This document shows positions 8,625 through 19,522 of a stretch of DNA of 64,000 nt, in pieces. Source of the stretch: Pirellulales bacterium (GTDB taxonomy: Bacteria > Planctomycetota > Planctomycetia > Pirellulales > Lacipirellulaceae). The notes beneath the pieces were generated by a model. It had not been told where the DNA came from and did no database searches. It was given only the letters and a program-made list of their open reading frames with translations. The DNA is taken from positions 124,001 to 188,000 of the forward strand of contig JAHBXQ010000001.1 of NCBI GenBank assembly GCA_019636345.1. Reading direction: 5' to 3'. A program made the translations under genes and the position numbers. How positions within the stretch are numbered: position 1 is the stretch's first letter; the number at the start of each line of letters is the position of its first letter.

Positions 8625-9419
8625 ATGTGTTGCTACCGTGATTGTCTGAAGAGTTTGAGTCTGTCGGCGAGCGCAGCGCTCGTTGCGGGGGCGCTGTGCG
8701 CCTCGGCCGGGGCCGCCGATTGGGGGACCATCAAGGGTCGCTTCGTGCTGGACGGCGAGGTGAAGCCGGCGCCGGTCAAGGTCGACAAGGACACGGCGTT
8801 CTGCGGTCCGTTCAAGCTGGTCAACGAGAGCGTGGTCCAGGGCGAAAACGGCGGGCTGGCCAACGTGTTCGTCTACTGCAGTTCGAAGAGCGTCGCGGTG
8901 CACCCCGACTACGAGACCGCCGCGAAGACGGTCGTGCTCGACAACAACCAGTGCCGTTTCGAGCCGCACGCGATGACGGTGTGGACCAAGCAGCCGCTGG
9001 AAATCCGCAACAGCGACCAGGGGATCGGCCACAACACGAATGCACAAAACTTGGTGGTCAACGCCAAGTTCAACGAGCAGGTGACCAACGACAAGCCGAT
9101 CGTCAAGGAATTTCAAAAGTCCGAGCCGGTGCCGACCGAGTTCGCTTGCAACGTCCACCCGTGGATGAACGCGTTGGTGTTGATCCGCGACAACCCGTAC
9201 ATGGTCGTTTCGGGCAACGATGGTTCGTTTGAACTGGCCAACGTCCCGGCCGGCAAGCACGAGTTCATCATCTGGCACGAGACCAAGGGCAACATGCGCG
9301 ATCTGGTCGTCGGCGGCGAGAAGACGAACCGCAAGGGGCGGATCGATTTGACCGTCAAGGCGGGCGAGACGCTCGACCTCGGCGACATCAAGGTCACGAA
9401 GAAGCAACTGGGTTTGTAA
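8625..9419 (+). CDS. Secreted cupredoxin-like protein with amicyanin-type copper motif
   Basis: The 264-residue exported protein has a signal peptide ending near residue 30. The probable type 1 copper ligands are a His in GHNTN and the cluster CNVHPWM, the same C-x2-H-P-aromatic-M spacing as in amicyanin. A short carboxypeptidase-regulatory-like beta segment follows (GSFELANVPAGKHEF). The ATG at 8625 is preceded by a good ribosome site (AGGAG). The next gene encodes a lipoprotein paralogue. Their position between the octahaem cytochrome and the oxidase genes suggests they are soluble or surface electron carriers, or copper donors for the oxidase. Copper binding itself is inferred from the motif. 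Confidence 0.8.
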   Translation: MCCYRDCLKSLSLSASAALVAGALCASAGAADWGTIKGRFVLDGEVKPAPVKVDKDTAFCGPFKLVNESVVQGENGGLANVFVYCSSKSVAVHPDYETAAKTVVLDNNQCRFEPHAMTVWTKQPLEIRNSDQGIGHNTNAQNLVVNAKFNEQVTNDKPIVKEFQKSEPVPTEFACNVHPWMNALVLIRDNPYMVVSGNDGSFELANVPAGKHEFIIWHETKGNMRDLVVGGEKTNRKGRIDLTVKAGETLDLGDIKVTKKQLGL

Positions 9420-9491
9420 GCGAACAGTCGGTCGTCGTCCCGTGCCGCGTCGGCCGGGGCGGCGCCGCTTGGTTTGTTGGGAGAGCGAAGC

Positions 9492-10397
9492 ATGGTTCGT
9501 CCGTTCCCTGGCCTCCGCGTGGCGCGGTCGTGGCGGCTTCTCGGTTGCGCGGCGATCGCGACGGCGGTCGGCTGTCAGCAGTCGACGAACATCGGCCCCG
9601 TGGCCGACGCCGGTCAGGCGGCGAAGATCGCGGCGGCGTTTCGCTCCGCGGGGGGCGAGACCTCGTCGAGCGCGGCCGAGTCGACCGGTACGGGGTGGGC
9701 CACCCTCAAGGGGCGGTTCACCTTCCTCGGCGATCCCCCGCCGATGCCGGCCTACGTCGTGAACAAGGACGAGGCCACGTGCGCTCCCGGCGGCAAAGCC
9801 CCGCCGCAAGAGTGGCTCAAAGTCGGCGACGGCGACGGGTTGGCGAACGTCGCGATCTACGCCCGCAGCGTAAGCCGCGTTCACGAATCGGCCGAGGCCC
9901 CCGACGAATCGTTGGTGTTCGACCAGAAGCAATGCGTGTTCCTGACGCACGTCGCGGCGGTTGTCGTGGGGCAGACGATCGAGATCAAAAACAGCGACGA
10001 CGTCGGTCACAACACCAACATCGCCGAGGGGAGCAACAAGCTCAATCAGACGATCCCGGTCGGACAGTCGGTGCCGTTCGTGCCGCAAAAGGAGGACGCC
10101 TCGCCGGCCGCCGTGCGGTGCAGCATCCACCCGTGGATGTTGTCGTACCTGCTGGCTCGCAAGAACGGTTACGTGTCGATCACCGGCCCGGACGGTTCGT
10201 TCGAGCTGGCCAACTTGCCTGCCGGCGAAGAGATCGAGATTCAAGTCTGGCACGAAGCGTCCGCGGGCGTCGTGCCCGAGGGGGACGTCGCCAAAGAATA
10301 CAAGTGGACCAAGAAGGGCCGCTTCAAGATCAAACTCGATGAAGACGAAACCCGCGAGTTGGATCTGCAGATTCCCGCGTCCCTGTTCGCCAGTTGA
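9492..10397 (+). CDS. Cupredoxin-like lipoprotein, paralogue of the preceding gene
   Basis: This protein of 301 residues starts at ATG 9492; a TTG six codons upstream is less likely. The lipobox ends AVGC, so it should be anchored to a membrane. Residues after about 60 align with the 8625-9419 product: the GxFxxxGDPPPMP entry, a Cys near the start, HNTN, the copper-type cluster CSIHPWM, and the C-terminal segment GSFELANLPAGEE. The two probably arose by tandem duplication and then separated into a free and an anchored form. An electron-transfer role between the bc complex and CuA is inferred from position; copper delivery to the oxidase is the alternative. Confidence 0.8.
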   Translation: MVRPFPGLRVARSWRLLGCAAIATAVGCQQSTNIGPVADAGQAAKIAAAFRSAGGETSSSAAESTGTGWATLKGRFTFLGDPPPMPAYVVNKDEATCAPGGKAPPQEWLKVGDGDGLANVAIYARSVSRVHESAEAPDESLVFDQKQCVFLTHVAAVVVGQTIEIKNSDDVGHNTNIAEGSNKLNQTIPVGQSVPFVPQKEDASPAAVRCSIHPWMLSYLLARKNGYVSITGPDGSFELANLPAGEEIEIQVWHEASAGVVPEGDVAKEYKWTKKGRFKIKLDEDETRELDLQIPASLFAS

Positions 10398-10467
10398 TTG
10401 TTCGCCGCCGCGGAACTTTCCTCGTGCCTCCCCCGGCGGACCTTTGCGTTTAACACTCGACAAGTCG

Positions 10468-11799
10468 ATGAAGCACATACTTGCCAGCGTCCAATTGCTC
10501 CTCGTCGCGGCGGTCGTCGCCGCGCTTGCGGGCTGTGATCAGGTCGAACCGCCGAACTTTCGGCTGAACATGGTTCGCATGGTCGGACCGAACAACAACG
10601 AAATCGGCCCCGAGTACCGCCAAGAAATCGCCAACGTGCTCGACGGGTTGTTCGGCACGCCTGACGAACCGATCGCTCTCGCCGATTCGGGCTTGAGCCA
10701 GACCCGGCTCGCTCTGTCGGCCGGCCCCGCGTGGAGCGACGAGGGAGGCGTCGGTCACGGGCTCTATCGCAAACACTGCGTCCATTGCCACGGGGTGAGC
10801 GGCGACGGGCGAGGGCCGACGGCGCGGTTTCTCAACCCTTATCCCCGCGACTACCGGATGGGGACGTTCAAGTTCAAATCGAATGCCAACGCCGCTCGCC
10901 CGACTGACGAGGACCTCCGCCGGATCCTCTGGAACGGCGCCCCCGGGACCTCGATGCCCTCGTTTTCGCTGCTGGGCGAGGGGGAACTCGAATCGCTTGT
11001 CGAGTACGTGAAGTACCTCGCGATGCGCGGCGAGGCGGAGCGGGCGCTGGCCGACTACGTCTACAACGAGCTCGGCGAGGACGAAGTCGAAGGCGAGGAC
11101 GGCACGACGCGCCTGGTGCGGATCCCGCTCAACCCCGTCGACGGCCAATATGCCGACGAGCAGCGCGAGGCGATCGCCGAGATCGTCGCGGGGGTCGTCG
11201 AGGCGTGGGGCGAAGCCAACGATTCGATCGTCGTTCCGGCGGACGGCGACATCCCCGACGACGATCGCAGCGCGGAAGAGATCGCCGCGTCGGTCGCCAA
11301 GGGTCGCGAATTGTTCTACGACAAGCGGGCCAACTGTTACACCTGCCACGGGCCGACCGGCCTGGGCGACGGACAGACGACCGATTACGACAACTGGACC
11401 AAAGAGCAACTGGCCGTCATCGAAGCGACGACTCAACTCGAAAAGTCGATCGCCGAAGATCGGGCCGACCCGGAACTTGACGAAGAGGGCGAGGCCGAAC
11501 TCGCGGTCAACATCCAGTTGCTGGCCGACCGCAAGGACGTGCTCGCCACGCTTTACCCGGTGAGGAACGCGATCCCGCGTAATCTGCGGGCTGGCGTCTA
11601 TCGCGGCGGCCGACGGCGGGTCGACGTCTTCTGGCGGATTCATGAAGGGATCCCAGGGTCGCCTATGCCGGGCGCCGGGGCGACTTTGTCGAACTCCGAA
11701 ATCTGGAACATCGTCGACTACGTCCTGTCGCTGCCGTACGAAGCGGCCAGCACCCCTCAGAAGGCGCTGCCGACCAACATCCAGGCGATCGCCAAGTAA
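10468..11799 (+). CDS. Dihaem cytochrome c lipoprotein
   Basis: The 443-residue protein begins with a signal sequence and lipobox (LAGC), so it is membrane-tethered. Two haem motifs are present: CVHCH at about residue 104 and CYTCH at about 290. Each is followed by a plausible axial-methionine segment (TSMPSF and GSPMPGAG). The two cytochrome c domains are joined by an acidic linker. It lies directly before coxB and is the likely immediate electron donor to CuA, alone or with the cupredoxin-like proteins. I chose ATG 10468 because it gives a clean signal peptide; the open frame upstream is an overlap with the previous gene. Confidence 0.88.
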   Translation: MKHILASVQLLLVAAVVAALAGCDQVEPPNFRLNMVRMVGPNNNEIGPEYRQEIANVLDGLFGTPDEPIALADSGLSQTRLALSAGPAWSDEGGVGHGLYRKHCVHCHGVSGDGRGPTARFLNPYPRDYRMGTFKFKSNANAARPTDEDLRRILWNGAPGTSMPSFSLLGEGELESLVEYVKYLAMRGEAERALADYVYNELGEDEVEGEDGTTRLVRIPLNPVDGQYADEQREAIAEIVAGVVEAWGEANDSIVVPADGDIPDDDRSAEEIAASVAKGRELFYDKRANCYTCHGPTGLGDGQTTDYDNWTKEQLAVIEATTQLEKSIAEDRADPELDEEGEAELAVNIQLLADRKDVLATLYPVRNAIPRNLRAGVYRGGRRRVDVFWRIHEGIPGSPMPGAGATLSNSEIWNIVDYVLSLPYEAASTPQKALPTNIQAIAK

Positions 11800-11882
11800 C
11801 GCCGTGGCCTTGCCTCCCATGCTCGATTCGCTCCCGGCGGCTCAAGCACGTTGACATTCACCCCGCCTGTGCGGACAGACCG

Positions 11883-12680
11883 ATGATCAAGCGAATTCTC
11901 AACTGGGCTCCCGGTTTCTGGGCGATCCTGTTCTTGCTGGTGCCGATCGGCGGGGTGCTGACCTTCGTCCTGGCGCCGAGCTATCGAATCTGGTTGCCGC
12001 AGGACGTCTCGGAGCACGGCCGGGTGATCGACGGCCTGTTCATGTTCATTCTTTATCTGACCGGGGTGGTGTTCATCGCGACCGAGTGCGTGATGTTCTA
12101 CTTTCTCTGGAAGTACAGCGAGAAGAAGACGACCGAACCGGTCGCATTCAGTCACGGCAGCCACTCGCTGGAGGTCGTGTGGACGATCATCCCCGCGGTG
12201 ACGCTGCTGTTCATCGCGATTTACCAGATGGACGCCTGGGCCGCGAACAAGATGCGGGCCCCCGAAATGGCTCCAACCTGCGAAGTGACCGGCCGGCAGT
12301 TCAATTGGGACTTCCGCTACCCGGGCCCCGACGGCGAACTCTATACGGCCGACGACATTGTGCGGACCGACGGCAAGCTTTACCTCCCCTACGGCGAGGA
12401 GGTGTTGCTGAAGATCACCAGCGCCGACGTGCTCCACAGCTTCTTCCTCCCGAACCTGCGGCTGAAGCAGGACGTGGTCCCGGGCATGGTGCAAAGCATG
12501 TGGTTCAAGGCGACCGAAGGGGGGAGCTTCGACATCGTTTGCGCCGAACTGTGCGGCTGGGGCCACTACAAGATGAAGGGCGAGATCACCCTGCTGCCCC
12601 GTCCAGAGTACGAGAAGAAACTGGAAGAACTGCGGGCCGACGCCAACACGTCCACCGTCGCGGTCCCCGCGGGGAACTGA
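11883..12680 (+). CDS. coxB: Cytochrome c oxidase subunit II
   Basis: This subunit accepts electrons from the donor cytochrome or copper protein at its dinuclear CuA centre. All CuA ligands are visible: His185, Cys220, Glu222 (backbone ligand), Cys224, His228 and Met231 in the VCAELCGWGHYKM region. Three hydrophobic stretches (about 11-31, 50-76 and 96-116) precede the periplasmic cupredoxin domain, one more than the usual two, so the first may be an uncleaved or cleaved signal. Length (265 residues) is normal, and there is no fused cytochrome c domain. It is followed after 62 bases by subunit I. Confidence 0.95.
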   Translation: MIKRILNWAPGFWAILFLLVPIGGVLTFVLAPSYRIWLPQDVSEHGRVIDGLFMFILYLTGVVFIATECVMFYFLWKYSEKKTTEPVAFSHGSHSLEVVWTIIPAVTLLFIAIYQMDAWAANKMRAPEMAPTCEVTGRQFNWDFRYPGPDGELYTADDIVRTDGKLYLPYGEEVLLKITSADVLHSFFLPNLRLKQDVVPGMVQSMWFKATEGGSFDIVCAELCGWGHYKMKGEITLLPRPEYEKKLEELRADANTSTVAVPAGN

Positions 12681-12742
12681 CGTTCCCGCATCCGCGGGCA
12701 ACCAAGAGGCAAAGTCAATCGGCCTGAAGCCGAGGATTCATC

Positions 12743-14521
<1,779 letters not shown>

Positions 14522-14589
14522 GATGCGTGATATGAGATGTGCGCTTGTCGATGTCAGTGGATTGCGGAGCGCACATCGCTTCCCGCATC
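14522..14589. repeat. Nested inverted repeat between ctaD and the haem A synthase gene
   Basis: A perfect ten-base inverted repeat (GATGTGCGCT at 14536-14545, AGCGCACATC at 14568-14577) is nested within an outer six-base pair (GATGCG 14522-14527, CGCATC 14584-14589). It begins at the ctaD stop. As RNA it would form a stable stem with a 22-base loop. It could limit read-through or protect the upstream message; there is no T-tract. Confidence 0.5.
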
Positions 14590-14638
14590 GGCAATCAAAC
14601 GTCAAACATCCCGCATAGAACTGCCCCAGACTGTTTCC

Positions 14639-15712
14639 ATGCCGTCGACCGCCGCATCGCCGCAAAGCTCGTGGCCCCATCGCTGGGCCTGGGTCTTGGC
14701 GTGCGCGACCTTTCCGCTCGTCTGGTGGGGCGGGTGGGTCGTCGCCTCGGGCTCGGGGATGGCCTTTCGCGATTGGCTCACCTCCGACGGCGTGGCGATG
14801 CCGCTCTACCCGTGGCTAAGTTCCGCCGGCGACAAGTTTATCGAGCACGGCCACCGGTTGTTGGGGATGGTCGTGGGCGCGCTGACGATCGTGTTGGTCG
14901 TCTCCTGCCATGTGGCGCCCGAGCGCACCGCAGTGCGGCGGTACAGCTTGGCTCTGCTGGTCGGGGTGATCGCTCAGGGGGCGCTTGGGGGTTTGCGCGT
15001 CGTACTCGACGAGCGAGTCGTCGCGCTGGTGCACGGCGCCACGGCGGCGAATTCCGGCGCGACGATGAGCGGCGGCGCGCGAGTCGTCGCGCTGGTGCAC
15101 GGCGCCACGGGCCCGCTGTTCTTCGCCGCCGCCGCCGGGATGGTCGTCCTCACCTCGTCGCGATGGCAGAACGAACCTTCGCTCACGAACCCCGGTCAAC
15201 CCGATTACAAGCTGCGACGCCTCGCTCTCATCTGTGCGGGGTTGGCCTATGCCCAACTGCTGCTGGGGGTCGTCGTGCGGCACAGCGCGCTGATGATCGG
15301 CGACCGGGCCCCGGCGCTGTTCGAGGGGGCCGCGTATTTGCACGTCCTCGTCGCGGCGGCGGTCGTCGTCCACTTAGCGCTCTTGGCGGTGCGGTCGCGT
15401 CGCGTGGAGCAACTGCGGGGCGTCACGGCCGGATTGGCTGCGCTCGTGGCCGTTCAATTCATCCTGGGGATCGCGACTTGGCTTGCCAAGTACGGCTGGC
15501 CTGCGTGGGCGACTTCGCTGGTCGGGGAGCGCCACTATCTCAATCGCGAGGCTGAATCGGTTCGGGCGATCATCGTCACTGGGCACGGCGCCATCGGGGC
15601 GCTGATCGTCGCCTTGGCGGTCGTCGCCGCCTTGCTTGCCGCAAAACGAATCGGAACGCACGTCGCCGCGGCATGCGGCGCCGCCGCCTGCGTCGGGAGG
15701 TCGTTTGCATGA
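14639..15712 (+). CDS. ctaA: Haem A synthase (COX15/CtaA family)
   Basis: This integral membrane enzyme oxidises the C8 methyl of haem O to a formyl group, supplying haem A to the oxidase. The 357-residue protein has the two-fold four-helix plan, with [10 protein letters not shown] (residues 67-76) and further conserved histidines near VRHSAL, LHVLVAA and GHGAIG. An unusual internal duplication repeats [10 protein letters not shown] at 126-135 and 148-157, which doubles a His-containing segment close to a helix start. ATG 14639 gives the expected N-terminus; earlier in-frame residues are intergenic. It overlaps the next gene by four bases (ATGA), so the two synthases are translationally coupled. 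Confidence 0.88.
   Translation: MPSTAASPQSSWPHRWAWVLACATFPLVWWGGWVVASGSGMAFRDWLTSDGVAMPLYPWLSSAGDKFIEHGHRLLGMVVGALTIVLVVSCHVAPERTAVRRYSLALLVGVIAQGALGGLRVVLDERVVALVHGATAANSGATMSGGARVVALVHGATGPLFFAAAAGMVVLTSSRWQNEPSLTNPGQPDYKLRRLALICAGLAYAQLLLGVVVRHSALMIGDRAPALFEGAAYLHVLVAAAVVVHLALLAVRSRRVEQLRGVTAGLAALVAVQFILGIATWLAKYGWPAWATSLVGERHYLNREAESVRAIIVTGHGAIGALIVALAVVAALLAAKRIGTHVAAACGAAACVGRSFA
15013..15110 (+). repeat. In-frame 32-base direct repeat inside ctaA, 66-base period
   Basis: The identical 32 bases occur at 15013-15044 and 15079-15110, offset by 66 bases (22 codons), so the reading frame is kept. The intervening 34 bases code for a small Ala/Gly/Ser segment. The structure looks like a recent in-frame tandem insertion within the haem A synthase gene. 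Confidence 0.8.
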
Positions 15713-16647
15713 GCCGCGCCTCGACCAATCCCCGCTTCTCCCCGCCGGCAGCCGCGCTGACCGTTCCGCAGTCGCACCGGGCGAGCGCCGCTCGCTGGCG
15801 CGATTATCTGCAACTCGCCAAACCGCGGATCGTGACGCTGGAACTGATCGTCGCCGCCGCGGCGGCTTGCATCGCGGCGCCCCACGAGCTCGATCCGCGC
15901 GTGCTCGTCGAGGCCCTGGCCGCGACCGCCCTGGTGGCCGGCAGCGCCAGCGCGGCCAATCAACTGCTCGAACGTCGCGTCGACGCCCGCATGCGCCGCA
16001 CGGCCGACCGACCTCTGCCCGCAGGGCGGGTGACGCCGCTCGAGGCGGCGGCGCTGTCTGCCGTGACGCTGGTCGTCGGCCTGGCGTGGCTTGTGCTGCG
16101 CGTGAATCTGCTGACGGCCGCCTTGGGCGCGGCAAGCTGGATATTGTACGTGGCGATTTACACCCCGCTGAAAACTCGCACGCCGTTGAACACCGTCGTC
16201 GGCGCCGTCGCCGGGGCGTTGCCGCTGCTAATGGGCTGGACCGCAACCGGCCGGCCCCTGGGTCTGACCGCTGCAGCGCTGGCCTGCGTGCTGTTTCTGT
16301 GGCAGTTTCCCCACTTCATGGCGATCGCGTGGCTTTATCGCCGCGACTATGCTCAGGCGGGCCATCGCATGCTTACGGTGGTCGATCCGACGGGCGTGCG
16401 CGCCGGCGTGCAGGCCGTGCTCGGAGCGCTGGCGATCTTGCCGGTGAGCCTTGTGCCCGCCCTGGCGCCGACCAGCGGCAGCCCGGGCGTTTACTCGGTG
16501 TGGGCCTTGACGCTGGGGGGAGCCCAACTCGCTCTGGCGATTCGCTTTTGTTTCGACCGCGACGACGCCTCGGCACGGCTGCTGCTCAAGAGCACGCTCG
16601 TGTTCCTCCCCGCCTGGATGGGCGTCCTGCTGATGGTGAGCCTCTGA
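15709..16647 (+). CDS. ctaB: Haem O synthase (protoheme IX farnesyltransferase)
   Basis: This UbiA-type prenyltransferase transfers farnesyl to protohaem to make haem O, the substrate of the preceding enzyme. The polyprenyl-diphosphate binding block is clear: [20 protein letters not shown] near residues 82-101, with its Asn and Asp residues. A second acidic loop is [13 protein letters not shown]. About eight or nine helices and 312 residues fit the family. The start ATG 15709 overlaps the upstream stop (ATGA) and has GGAGG about nine bases before it. The N-terminal 30 residues before the first helix are variable Ser/Pro-rich sequence. Confidence 0.93.
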   Translation: MSRASTNPRFSPPAAALTVPQSHRASAARWRDYLQLAKPRIVTLELIVAAAAACIAAPHELDPRVLVEALAATALVAGSASAANQLLERRVDARMRRTADRPLPAGRVTPLEAAALSAVTLVVGLAWLVLRVNLLTAALGAASWILYVAIYTPLKTRTPLNTVVGAVAGALPLLMGWTATGRPLGLTAAALACVLFLWQFPHFMAIAWLYRRDYAQAGHRMLTVVDPTGVRAGVQAVLGALAILPVSLVPALAPTSGSPGVYSVWALTLGGAQLALAIRFCFDRDDASARLLLKSTLVFLPAWMGVLLMVSL

Positions 16648-16709
16648 GCCGCCCCCAAGTCAATCTGAAATCAGAATTCGCAACTCATAAATCCGCGCTC
16701 CAAATTCCC

Positions 16710-17816
16710 ATGTCTGATCACGATTCCCACGGCCACCACGCCGGGTTCGACTATCATCCCGCCTTGCCGATTCCCAACGGCAAGCTGTGCTTGTGGTTGT
16801 TCCTGTCGACCGAGATCATGTTCTTCGCGGGGCTGATCGGCGCGTACATCGTGCTGCGCTTCGGCGCCCCGGCGTGGCCGAGCACGCACGACGTGCATCT
16901 GGTCGAGTATCTCGGTGCGATCAATACGGCGGTGCTCATCGGGTCGAGCATTACGGTCGTGCTCGCCCTGGAAGCGGCCAAGCGAAACAACGCCTCCACG
17001 GCCAAGGGTTGGATGCTATTGACGCTCGTCCTGGGCTCCGTGTTTTTGGGAGTGAAAGCGTTCGAGTACCGAGCCAAGTTCTCGCACGGCATCTACCCCG
17101 CGTTGCCGCACAGCCAGATCTTTGAAAAGGCTGACGTGAACTATGCTCAAGCGGTGCGGCTGCGTCTCGCCGATCTCAAGCTGCAACTGCAGGCCGACAA
17201 GCTGGCGTTGGAGGAGCAGCAGGAGGCCGAGGGCGCCGACGCAACGGCGCTGGCCGCCGCCATCGACGAGGTCGGCGACAAGATCGCCGTGCTCGACGAG
17301 ATCGCTCCCGAACTGGACTCGGTCGAGAAGCTGCTCCGCGACAATCCTGACGCCGAGTCTCCCGGCGCCGTTGGCGCCCGGGTGGCGCTGCTGCAGTTGG
17401 CCGACAAGATCTATCCCCGGGCGAGTCTGCACGAGCATCACGGATCGACCGAGCACGACGAAGCGGAGGAGCCGGCCAAGGCCGCCTCGACGCGAAAGCC
17501 CCGCTTCCTCCTCGCCTCGACGGCGAGCGGCGGTTCGGAGGACCACGGGGGCGGGCATCTTGAAGGTTTGAACGACCGCTATCCGTGGCTGAAGTTGCCG
17601 ATCATGATCCCCGGCGGCAACTTGTGGGCGAGCACCTACTTTCTGGTCACGGGCTTCCACGCGATCCACGTCATCGTCGGCCTGATTGCGTTCGTGATTC
17701 TGCTGGGCAAGACCCTCGACGCGACCAAGGCCGGAGTCATCGAAAACGTCGGCCTGTATTGGCACTTTGTCGACTTGGTGTGGATCTTCCTGTTCCCGCT
17801 GTTGTATTTGTTTTAA
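16710..17816 (+). CDS. ctaE: Cytochrome c oxidase subunit III with large insertion
   Basis: This is the third core oxidase subunit, which stabilises subunit I and its proton uptake. The N-terminal helices ([19 protein letters not shown]) and the C-terminal block ([13 protein letters not shown] and [17 protein letters not shown]) are typical. Between them, about residues 128-298, lies an insertion of some 170 residues that is charged, predicted helical or coiled-coil in its first part and His/Glu-rich near 240-252. The protein is therefore 368 residues, against roughly 200-260 usually. The N-terminus is also His-rich. ATG 16710 is preferred because upstream in-frame sequence shadows ctaB. Confidence 0.92.
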   Translation: MSDHDSHGHHAGFDYHPALPIPNGKLCLWLFLSTEIMFFAGLIGAYIVLRFGAPAWPSTHDVHLVEYLGAINTAVLIGSSITVVLALEAAKRNNASTAKGWMLLTLVLGSVFLGVKAFEYRAKFSHGIYPALPHSQIFEKADVNYAQAVRLRLADLKLQLQADKLALEEQQEAEGADATALAAAIDEVGDKIAVLDEIAPELDSVEKLLRDNPDAESPGAVGARVALLQLADKIYPRASLHEHHGSTEHDEAEEPAKAASTRKPRFLLASTASGGSEDHGGGHLEGLNDRYPWLKLPIMIPGGNLWASTYFLVTGFHAIHVIVGLIAFVILLGKTLDATKAGVIENVGLYWHFVDLVWIFLFPLLYLF

Positions 17817-17952
17817 GAGGCGCGCCGGGGAGAGTTCGGAGATTTGGGGAGAGAGCGTTTGCCGAATTCAGCCTGCCTGCCCGGGCGCTCCGCCGCATTT
17901 TTGCTCGCATCGCACTTTAATTGATCGCTCCGTTGTTTGGAGTTCATTCGTT

Positions 17953-18387
17953 ATGACGCACTCTGCCGCCGAGCCGCACGCCGCTCATGACCACGACCAC
18001 CACGGCCCGAAAGGGGTGGGAATCTACGTGGCCGTAGCGATCGCGCTAGTTTTCCTGACCGCCTGCTCTTACGCCACGTACACGCCGGTGTGGGAAACGC
18101 TGATTGGCGACAGCGTTGCGGTGAAACGCATCTGGATGATGGCCGTTTCGTGCACCAAGGCTATGCTCGTGATCATGTTCTTCATGCACCTGAAGTGGGA
18201 AGCGAACTGGAAGTGGGTCCTCACGATCCCGGCGAGTCTGATGTCGCTGTTCTTGGTCTTGATGCTGGTCCCCGACGTGGGGCTGCGGATGAACAAGGCT
18301 TCGTACGAACGGCTGAAATACTCCGCGGAGACCCCGGCTGTCGAGCCTGATCGCGACGGACTGAAAGTTCACAAGGACGACCACTAA
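17953..18387 (+). CDS. Cytochrome c oxidase subunit IV (prokaryotic, COX4_pro type)
   Basis: This small membrane subunit of the oxidase has 144 residues. After a strikingly His-rich N-terminal tail (about residues 9-18 alternate His and Asp) come three hydrophobic helices. The motif KAMLVIMFFMHLKWE is characteristic of this family. The role is assembly or stability of the oxidase. A 136-base spacer separates it from subunit III. The start ATG 17953 is the first that avoids spacer-coded residues. Confidence 0.88.
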   Translation: MTHSAAEPHAAHDHDHHGPKGVGIYVAVAIALVFLTACSYATYTPVWETLIGDSVAVKRIWMMAVSCTKAMLVIMFFMHLKWEANWKWVLTIPASLMSLFLVLMLVPDVGLRMNKASYERLKYSAETPAVEPDRDGLKVHKDDH

Positions 18388-18420
18388 ATCGTCGGTCAGT
18401 TCTCATCCGCCGTCCCGACC

Positions 18421-19359
18421 ATGTCCGCAGACGATGCGCTGATGGTTTCGCACGTCTCGCATCGCTACGGCGAGCGAACGGCCCTCGACGATTTGTCCCT
18501 GACCGTCCGTCGAGGCGAGGCGTTTCTGTTTCTCGGACCCAATGGCAGCGGCAAGACGACCCTGTTCCGGCTGCTGTCGACGCTCATTCCGTTGCAGCAG
18601 GGCGAGGTCGTGGTCATGGGCTGCAGCCTGCGGACCGCCGCTGCGGCCGCGCGGCGCGAGATCGGCGTCGTGTTCCAGGCGCCTAGTCTCGATCGCAAGC
18701 TCACGGTCGCGGAGAACTTGAAGCATCACGGCCGGCTTTACGGGCTCGGGGGCGCGCCGTTGCGAGCGGCGATCGAGGCTAAACTCGCCGCCGTCGGACT
18801 TGCCGATCGGGCGAGCGAACTTGTCGAAAAGCTCTCGGGCGGGATGAAACGCCGCGTCGAACTCGCCAAGGCGCTCCTGTCGCGGCCGAAGCTGCTCTTG
18901 CTCGACGAACCGAGCACGGGGCTCGACCCTGCGGCGCGGATCGACCTGTGGCGAGCCCTGGGAGATTTGCAGCGGACGCAGGGGACGACGCTCGTCGCGA
19001 CGACTCACTTGCTCGAGGAAGCCGAGCGAGCCGACCGCATTGCGATTCTGGACCAAGGCCGACTCGCGGCGCTCGATTCGCCCGACGCTCTGCGGGCCGC
19101 CGTCGGGGGGGATGCGATCGTTATCCGCTGTGCTGACCCGACGCAGCTCGCCGCGGCGATCGGCGAGCGCTTTGACTGCCGCTCGATGGTCGTCGATGGC
19201 GCCGTCCGGCTGGAGGTCCCCGACGGCCACCTTTGGATCCCGCGCCTGGTCGAGTCCTTTCCGCAGGAGATCCTCAGCGTCTCGCTGGGAAAGCCGACTC
19301 TGGAGGACGTGTTCATCGACCTCACAGGACACAAGTTTGCCGCCGTTGCCGAGGAATAG
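18421..19359 (+). CDS. ABC transporter ATP-binding protein (ABC-2 type exporter)
   Basis: This nucleotide-binding subunit is expected to power the permease encoded next. Walker A GPNGSGKTT is at residues 39-47, the signature LSGGMKRR near 138, Walker B LLLLDEPSTGLD near 158, and a switch His follows in TTHLLEEAE. The 312-residue length fits the CcmA/NodI-like class. The C-terminal segment after about residue 220 is variable. Embedded among oxidase and Sco genes, it may export something needed for oxidase biogenesis, but the substrate cannot be read from sequence. Confidence 0.9.
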   Translation: MSADDALMVSHVSHRYGERTALDDLSLTVRRGEAFLFLGPNGSGKTTLFRLLSTLIPLQQGEVVVMGCSLRTAAAAARREIGVVFQAPSLDRKLTVAENLKHHGRLYGLGGAPLRAAIEAKLAAVGLADRASELVEKLSGGMKRRVELAKALLSRPKLLLLDEPSTGLDPAARIDLWRALGDLQRTQGTTLVATTHLLEEAERADRIAILDQGRLAALDSPDALRAAVGGDAIVIRCADPTQLAAAIGERFDCRSMVVDGAVRLEVPDGHLWIPRLVESFPQEILSVSLGKPTLEDVFIDLTGHKFAAVAEE

Positions 19360-19382
19360 GAGCGATCTCGTCGCGGAGGTCG

Positions 19383-19409
19383 CAGCCGACTCATAGATCG
19401 AGTCGGCTG
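19383..19409. repeat. Ten-base-pair hairpin between the ABC subunit genes
   Basis: CAGCCGACTC (19383-19392) and GAGTCGGCTG (19400-19409) form a perfect stem with a seven-base loop. It lies in the 163-base spacer between ATPase and permease. There is no T-run, so it is more likely a message-stability or attenuation element than a classical terminator. Confidence 0.55.
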
Positions 19410-19522
19410 GCCGCGAAATGGGCGACTGGCGATCGGCGACGTTTGCCTGAGTTTTGAAGCGTTGTGGCACGAGAGGGGCTGCCCGCCGCAGCGAGAGTCG
19501 CTTTCCCCGACCAGCAGATTTT

